A DNA stretch of 64,000 nucleotides from Craterostigma plantagineum (lineage: Eukaryota; Streptophyta; Magnoliopsida; Lamiales; Linderniaceae), in the NCBI GenBank assembly GCA_027422505.1, contig JAPQWV010000012.1, forward strand, positions 23,265,501 to 23,329,500, in the 5' to 3' direction. Made by a program: the position numbers and the translations under genes. The number at the start of each line of letters is the position of its first letter. Positions within the stretch are counted from its first letter, which is position 1. This document shows positions 58,839 to 64,000 of the stretch, one piece after another. The notes under the pieces were generated by a model. That model saw only the letters and a list, made by a program, of their open reading frames with translations, searched no databases and was not told where the DNA came from.

Positions 58839-59825
58839 ATGACGAATTTGGCGAGCCTTGAGTTTGTTGCACTCGATATCACTGGCCGAAATTATCTATC
58901 TTGGGCACTAGATGTCGAAATTCATTTGAAAGCAAAAGGTCTAGGTGATACCATCAAATCGACCAATGCGACATTCGAGCAGGACAAGGCGAAGGCAATG
59001 ATTTTTATTCGCCACCACATTCATGGAAGTCTTTAAATTGAGTACTTAACAATGAAAGACCCGAAAGATTTGTGGAAAAACTTGGAAGACAGATATAACC
59101 ACTTAAAGACTGTTATTCTCCCAAATGCAAGGTATGAATGGGTGAATTTACGCTTGCAAGATTTTAAATCGGTAAGCAAATATAATTCTGCTGTTTATAG
59201 AATTACTTCTACACTGAAATTATGTGGAGAAACTATTACCGATGCAATTATGTTGGAGAAAACGTACACCACATTTCATCCGTCAAATGTTATTCTACAA
59301 CAGGAATATCGAGAAAGAAACTTTGAAAAGTACCGACCGACTGGTGCTGCTGCTGCACTCCCTGAAGCGAATGCAGTCAATGTTAATAATGATAATAGTC
59401 GAGGTAATGGTCGTGGACGTGGTCGTGGGGGATATCGCGGCCGTGGACGTGGCCGTGGTCAAGGTCGTGGTCGTGGCCGGAGTTATCATGGTGGTGGTTA
59501 CAATCCGTGGTGGTTATCATAATTATCGTGGTGGTCATCAAAATCTTTCCCAGAAGAAGAAAGTTTATGACGGTAGAAATGAAAAGAAGCAAACTGAACA
59601 AAAAGGGAATGACGAAAAATGTTATCGATGCGGTCGTTCGGGCCATTGGTCCCGCACTTGTCGTACGCCCCAATACCTTGTTGAGCTGTATCAAGAATCA
59701 ATGGGCAAAGGAAAGAAAATTGAAATGAATTTTGTTCAGGGGACAATTGCTTCAACTTCTGGTGTTAATGAAGAAGGTGTTAATTTCGACGCCGACGATT
59801 TTCTGCTCATAAATGAAGAAATTTA
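58839..59825 (+). pseudogene. copia gag, interrupted
   Basis: Begins with ATG at 58839 (MTNLASLEFVALDITG), the typical start of this copia Gag. An in-frame TAA at 59034-59036 breaks it; the same frame then continues (MKDPKDLWKNLEDRYNH, RLQDFKSVSKYNS) to a Gly/Arg-rich stretch. There a shift occurs near 59500, and the zinc knuckle CYRCGRSGHWSRTC (about 59620-59665) is read in another frame. Confidence 0.88.
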
Positions 59826-60066
59826 ACATGCTATCATTTTATAAATTAAATTCTTTAGTATTGTGTGCTTTGATATGTATCGTTTGAAAGTTATCGTTAT
59901 GTTTGGATGTTACTCCTGTTTTTGCTATGTATCGTTTATTTTCAATAATATCGTTATGTTTGCTATGATTGTTATTTGGATGCTATTCCTATGTTTGCTA
60001 TGTATTGTTTGTTTTCAATTATATGTATTAATGATAATTCTATGTTTGTTTATAAAGGATATTATA

Positions 60067-61195
60067 TGATGGACACGAGCATGTGCAATGGAGAATTATG
60101 TCTTGCAGACTGTGCAACGACTAATACAATTCTGAAAAAGAAATATTTCGAGCATCTTGATATGAAAGAAACCAGTGTGATTAAATATCGGGTAGCACAA
60201 ATATAATTGAAGGCTCCGAAAGAGCTAATTTAGTATTGCCCAGAGGAACAAGGCTGATTATTGAAAATGCTTTATATTTCCCTAAGTCTCAAAGAAATTT
60301 ATTAAGCTTTAAAGCAATTCGAAATAACGAATATCATGTTGAGACTGCACAAAAGGGAGATATTGAATATCTGCACATTACAAAAGTGATTTCGAATGAA
60401 AAGAGAATCATAGAAATATTACCGTCTTTTGACTCTGGGCTATACTACACATATGTTAGAACGATTGAATCATATGCTATCCAAAAGTTTAGCAATGACA
60501 GTACATTTAATGTTTGGCATGACCATTTGGGCCATCCCGGTACAATTATGATGCGAAAAATAATTAAAAATTCACGCGGACATTTGTTGAGGAACCCGAA
60601 GATTCTCCAGTCTAAAGAATTAGCATGTATTGCTTGCTCTAAAGGGAAGTTAATTATTCGACCATCCCAAATGAAAGTAAAGGCTGAACCTATTGCATTT
60701 TTGGAGCGTATACATGGCGATATTTGTGGACCGATACATCCATCATGTGGATCATTTAAATATTTCATGGTATTAATTGATGCATCAAGTAAATGGTCCC
60801 ATGTATGTTTATTATCTACGAGAAACGTGTCATTTGCGAGATTACTTGCTCAGCTAATTAGATTGAGAGCACATTTCCCAGATTATTCGATAAAGAAAAT
60901 ACGCCTTGATAATGCTGGTGAATTTACTTCCAAGGCACTTAATAATTATTGCATGTCTATCGGTATCGATGTCGAGCATCCTGTGCCACATGTCCATACA
61001 CAAAACGGTCTTGCAGAATCGTTGATTAAATGCCTGCAATTAGTTGCAAGGCCATTGTTGATGAAGTCGAAACTTCCATCGTCTGGTTGGGGACATGCTA
61101 TATTACATGCAGCAGCACTAATCCGCATCAGGCCAACAAGTTATCATGGTATCTCCTTGTTACAAATGGTCAGGAACCAGATATTTCTCATCTAA
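60067..61195 (+). pseudogene. copia protease and integrase region, frameshifted
   Basis: A protease remnant (LADCATTNTIL, about 60105) lies in one frame. The frame at 60236-61195 carries GAG-pre-integrase (VWHDHLGHPG, CIACSKGK) and the integrase core (GDICGPIHPSCG, RLDNAGEF, HTQNGLAES). Frame changes near 60190 and again near 61130 break the polyprotein. Confidence 0.88.
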
Positions 61196-61862
61196 GAATT
61201 TTTGGATGTGCAGTATATGTTCCGATTGCACCACCACAACGCACAAAGATGGGACCTCAAAGAAGGTTGGGAATATATGTCGAATTTGAATCTCCATCAA
61301 TTATAAAATATTTAGAACCCTTAACTGGAGATCGATTCACGGCTAGATTTGCCGACTGTCACTTTGATGAAACAAATTTTCCGACATTAGGGGGAGAAAA
61401 GAAACAGTTGGAAAGAAATATTAGTTGGAATGAATTATCACTAAATCATTATGATCCTCGAACAAAAGAATGTGAACTAGAAGTTCAAAAGATAATTCAT
61501 TTACAAAGTCACATATTCCAGCTGTTAATGCTCCTGCTAAAATTGATGTTCTTGCAGAACAAACAGATAATACGATTGAGCTTAAACCACAACTAAAGCG
61601 TGGTAGGCCCTCTTGTTCCAAAGATAAAAATCCTCGAAAAAGAAAAGGAGCAAATAATAAGAATGGTCCAATCGAGGATTTATCAACTAGAGAAGAGTCG
61701 ATGGGCATAAATGATTATAAGAATGAAAGTCAGGTACCTGAACAAATCGAAAATAATGATAATGAAGAGATCTCGATCAATTACGCCCAGAATGGAATAA
61801 GATAGAACCGAGATGAAGTCAACGTTGACGATATATTCTCATTTAACGTAGCGCTACAAGAA
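61196..61862 (+). pseudogene. copia integrase C-terminus and linker, broken
   Basis: Frame 61030-61596 continues the integrase C-terminal part (LRIFGCAVYVPI, KMGPQRRLGIYV) out of frame with the core. The linker to reverse transcriptase is open only in pieces. Confidence 0.75.
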
Positions 61863-62722
61863 ATGAATGAGATTAATGAGAATGAGGATCATGAACCAAG
61901 GTCTGTAAAAGAGTGCAGACAAAGAAATGATTGGCCAAAATGGAAAGATGCAATCGATGCTAAATTAAAATCACTTGAGAAACGAAAAATTTTTGGACAT
62001 GTAGTCTGTATACCAGAGAATATAAAGTCGGTTGGATATAAATGGGTTTTTATCAGAAAGAGAAATGAAAAGGGCGAAATTGTGAGATACAAAGCCCGGC
62101 TTGTTGCACAAGGTTTTTCGCAAAGACCTGGTATTAATTATGAGGAGACATATTCTCCTGTGGTGGATGCAACAACTTTTCGTTATATAATTAGTCTGGC
62201 AATACGTGAAAAGCTCGATATGCGTCTAATGGATGTTGTCACTGCCTATTTATACGGCTCACTTGATAGTGATATTTATATGAAGCTTCCTGAGGTATTT
62301 CAGTTGCCTAAAAATTCAGGGGCCCGTGATGAGTACTCAATCAAACTGAACAAATCACTTTATGGATTAAAGCTATCCGAGCGTATGTGATATAATCGCC
62401 TAAGTGAATACTTATTGAATGAAGGATATAAAAATGATCAAATTTGCCTTGTATATTTAAGAGAAAATGTGGAAATGAGTTTGCCATCATAGCAGTATAT
62501 GTTGATGATATCAATATAATTGGAACTCCTGAAGAGTTATCAAAGGCCGTTAATTGTTTGAAAAAGGAGTTTGAAATGAAAGAACTCGAAAAGACAAAAT
62601 TTTGCCTTGGCCTACAGATCGAATATTTGAAGAATGAAATATTTGTGTATCAAGAAACATATACGAAAAAGGTATTGAAAAGATTTTATATGGATAAAGC
62701 TCATCCGTTGGATATCCGATGA
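61863..62722 (+). pseudogene. copia reverse transcriptase, frameshifted
   Basis: Frame 61863-62390 covers the N-terminal half (VGYKWVFIRKRN, YKARLVAQGFSQ, YSPVVDATTFR, MDVVTAYLYG) and ends at a TGA near 62388. The catalytic YVDDINIIG lies in another frame (62444-62722), which also carries FCLGLQIEYL. Confidence 0.9.
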
Positions 62723-63495
62723 TTGTTCGATCTCTAGATGTGAATAAAGATCCGTTCAGACCTCGAGAAAATGATGAAGAATTGCTTGGTCCAGAAGTAC
62801 CATATCTTAGTGCCATAGGAGCACTAATGTATCTTACGAGTCATACACGACCTGATATAGCTTTCGCTGTAAATTTATTGGCGAGATATAGTTCGCCACC
62901 AACTCGTAGACATTGGAACGGAGTTAAACGAATTTTCGATACCTTAAAGGAACAACTGATTTAGGATTATTCTATGCAAATGAGTCCAGGTCAGATCTAA
63001 TCGGATATGCAGATGCTGGTTTTCTATCCGACCCACATAATGCTCGATCGCAAACGGGTTATCTATTTACATATGGTGGAACTGCTATTTCGTGGCGTTC
63101 AGTTAAACAAAGTTTAACCGCCACTTCATCTAATCATGCGAAAATTTTAGCAATTCATGAAGCTAGCAGAGTGCATTTGGTTGCCATCGATAATCCAACA
63201 TATACGACAAACTTGTGGGTTATTATCGGAAAAGTTACATCCGACGATCTTATATGAAGACAATGCCGCATGTATTGCTCAGTTAAAGGAAGGTTACATC
63301 AAAGGCGATAGAACCAAACATATATCGCCTAAATTCTTCTATACGCACGACCTTCAAAAGACTGGCGAAATTGACGTACAACAAGTTCGATCAAGTGACA
63401 ACCTCGCGGATCTATTCACCAAAGCGCTACCTCCAAGATCATTCGAAAAACTTGTAGACTTAATTGGACTTCGAAGACTCAGAGATCTCAAATGA
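62723..63495 (+). pseudogene. copia RNase H region, broken
   Basis: Pieces include YLSAIGALMYLTSHTRPDIA (62719-62964) and, after a gap, EDNAACIAQLKEGYIKGDRT with DLFTKALP (63157-63495), the end of the copia polyprotein. Stops and shifts separate them. Confidence 0.88.
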
Positions 63496-63706
63496 TGTTC
63501 GCATCAGGGGGAGAATATACGTGTTGCACTCTTTTTTCCTTCACTGTGATTTTTCCCACGTGGTTTTCCCAGTAAAGTTTTTAATGAGGCAACAACTGAA
63601 AGCGTATCAAAAGGATTTTGTACAATTTTCTTTTACTGGGGTTTTATCCATTTGGATTTTTTTTCCTAATAAAGTTTTAACGAGGCATATTCCGACCAAG
63701 GGGGAG

Positions 63707-63869
63707 TATTATGAATAAATGAGTATGAATGTCCATACCTTATATGTAATGTGGTAGATGAAATTTTTCCTATAAATAGGTTGTATCATTCCATTGAAAT
63801 GCACACAAAAATCTAGACAAAGTTTTTCTCTTTGTTAGTTTATATATATTATGTAAGTATTTTATAACA
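63707..63869 (+). repeat. copia 3' LTR
   Basis: 163 bases matching 48203-48374, directly after a purine-rich tract. Confidence 0.85.
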
Positions 63870-64000
63870 ATGTTGCCATTTTATGTCTTGATAATGTCGA
63901 CTCAAATGAATTATAGAAAAATAGCACACAAATGGCTCCAAATCTAACAACCAAGCCCCATGGTAAAGCAACGTACAAATCTACCCATTTGGCAAATGCA
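63870..64000. other. window end, no feature
   Basis: 131 bases of unique-looking DNA beyond the copia LTR. Confidence 0.5.

Larger units (their letters stand above)
48203..63869 (+). mobile_element. Ty1/copia element, decayed, interrupted by a TR-GAG element
   Basis: Short LTRs (48203-48374 and 63707-63869) share most positions; the left copy has 9 extra bases. A polypurine tract (AAGGGGGAG, about 63699-63706) precedes the right LTR. Plus-strand order is gag, protease, integrase, reverse transcriptase, RNase H, i.e. Ty1/copia. The interior is split by the insertion 48769-58685 (TSD GTAAC) in the 5' leader, before gag. Multiple frameshifts and stops show that it is inactive. No clean target duplication was found for this element, so its outer limits are good to a few bases only. 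Confidence 0.88.

Overview
The window is nuclear DNA of a flowering plant, almost certainly a eudicot. The evidence is intron-rich genes with GT-AG junctions whose products match land-plant families, wide AT-rich intergenic DNA, and nested plant transposons. I cannot name the species. Exon structures below were built by hand from reading frame, splice sites and remembered family features; all coordinates are 1-based in this window.

Nine protein genes are supported. On the minus strand: a JINGUBANG-like WD40 protein (1095-2453), an R2R3-MYB (3132-4552), an F-box/kelch protein (21954-23803), the m6A methyltransferase MTA (24873-27838), an ABHD17-like alpha/beta hydrolase (29534-37768), DAD1 (39633-40993) and a SMO2-type sterol C4-methyl oxidase (45101-46818). 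On the plus strand: the 20S proteasome beta-5 subunit (19355-20954) and an RCD1/SRO protein (42252-44506). They are mostly housekeeping or regulatory genes with no shared pathway. DAD1 and RCD1/SRO are divergent neighbours across about 1.26 kb.

Repeats fill much of the rest and resolve into insertions with target-site duplications (TSDs). At 5.4-13.2 kb a degraded Ty1/copia element (TSD AAACA) was entered by a Ty3/gypsy chromovirus (TSD CTTTG) and a hAT-type MITE (TSD TCCAAGAT). At 13.3-18.7 kb a non-autonomous Mutator-like element (MULE) contains a second MULE of the same terminal-repeat family, each with its own 9-bp TSD. A third member lies inverted in intron 1 of the hydrolase gene (31.5-35.75 kb), next to a 1.1-kb foldback element with its own 9-bp TSD. 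Upstream of that gene is an A-tailed retroposon with a 15-bp TSD (38.05-38.94 kb).

At 48.2-63.9 kb a decayed copia element carries, in its 5' leader, a 9.9-kb element with two 4,005-bp LTRs that I could not tell apart and a 1.9-kb interior encoding only Gag (a TR-GAG type element). Its LTR holds a dense array of variants of the palindrome TTCGCGAA.

I see no CRISPR array, operon, biosynthetic cluster or novel protein system. The most unusual material is the MULE family with its strand-polarised TGKTAYT-type motif, the Gag-only element with giant patterned LTRs, and a possible splice-rescued frameshift in SMO2.
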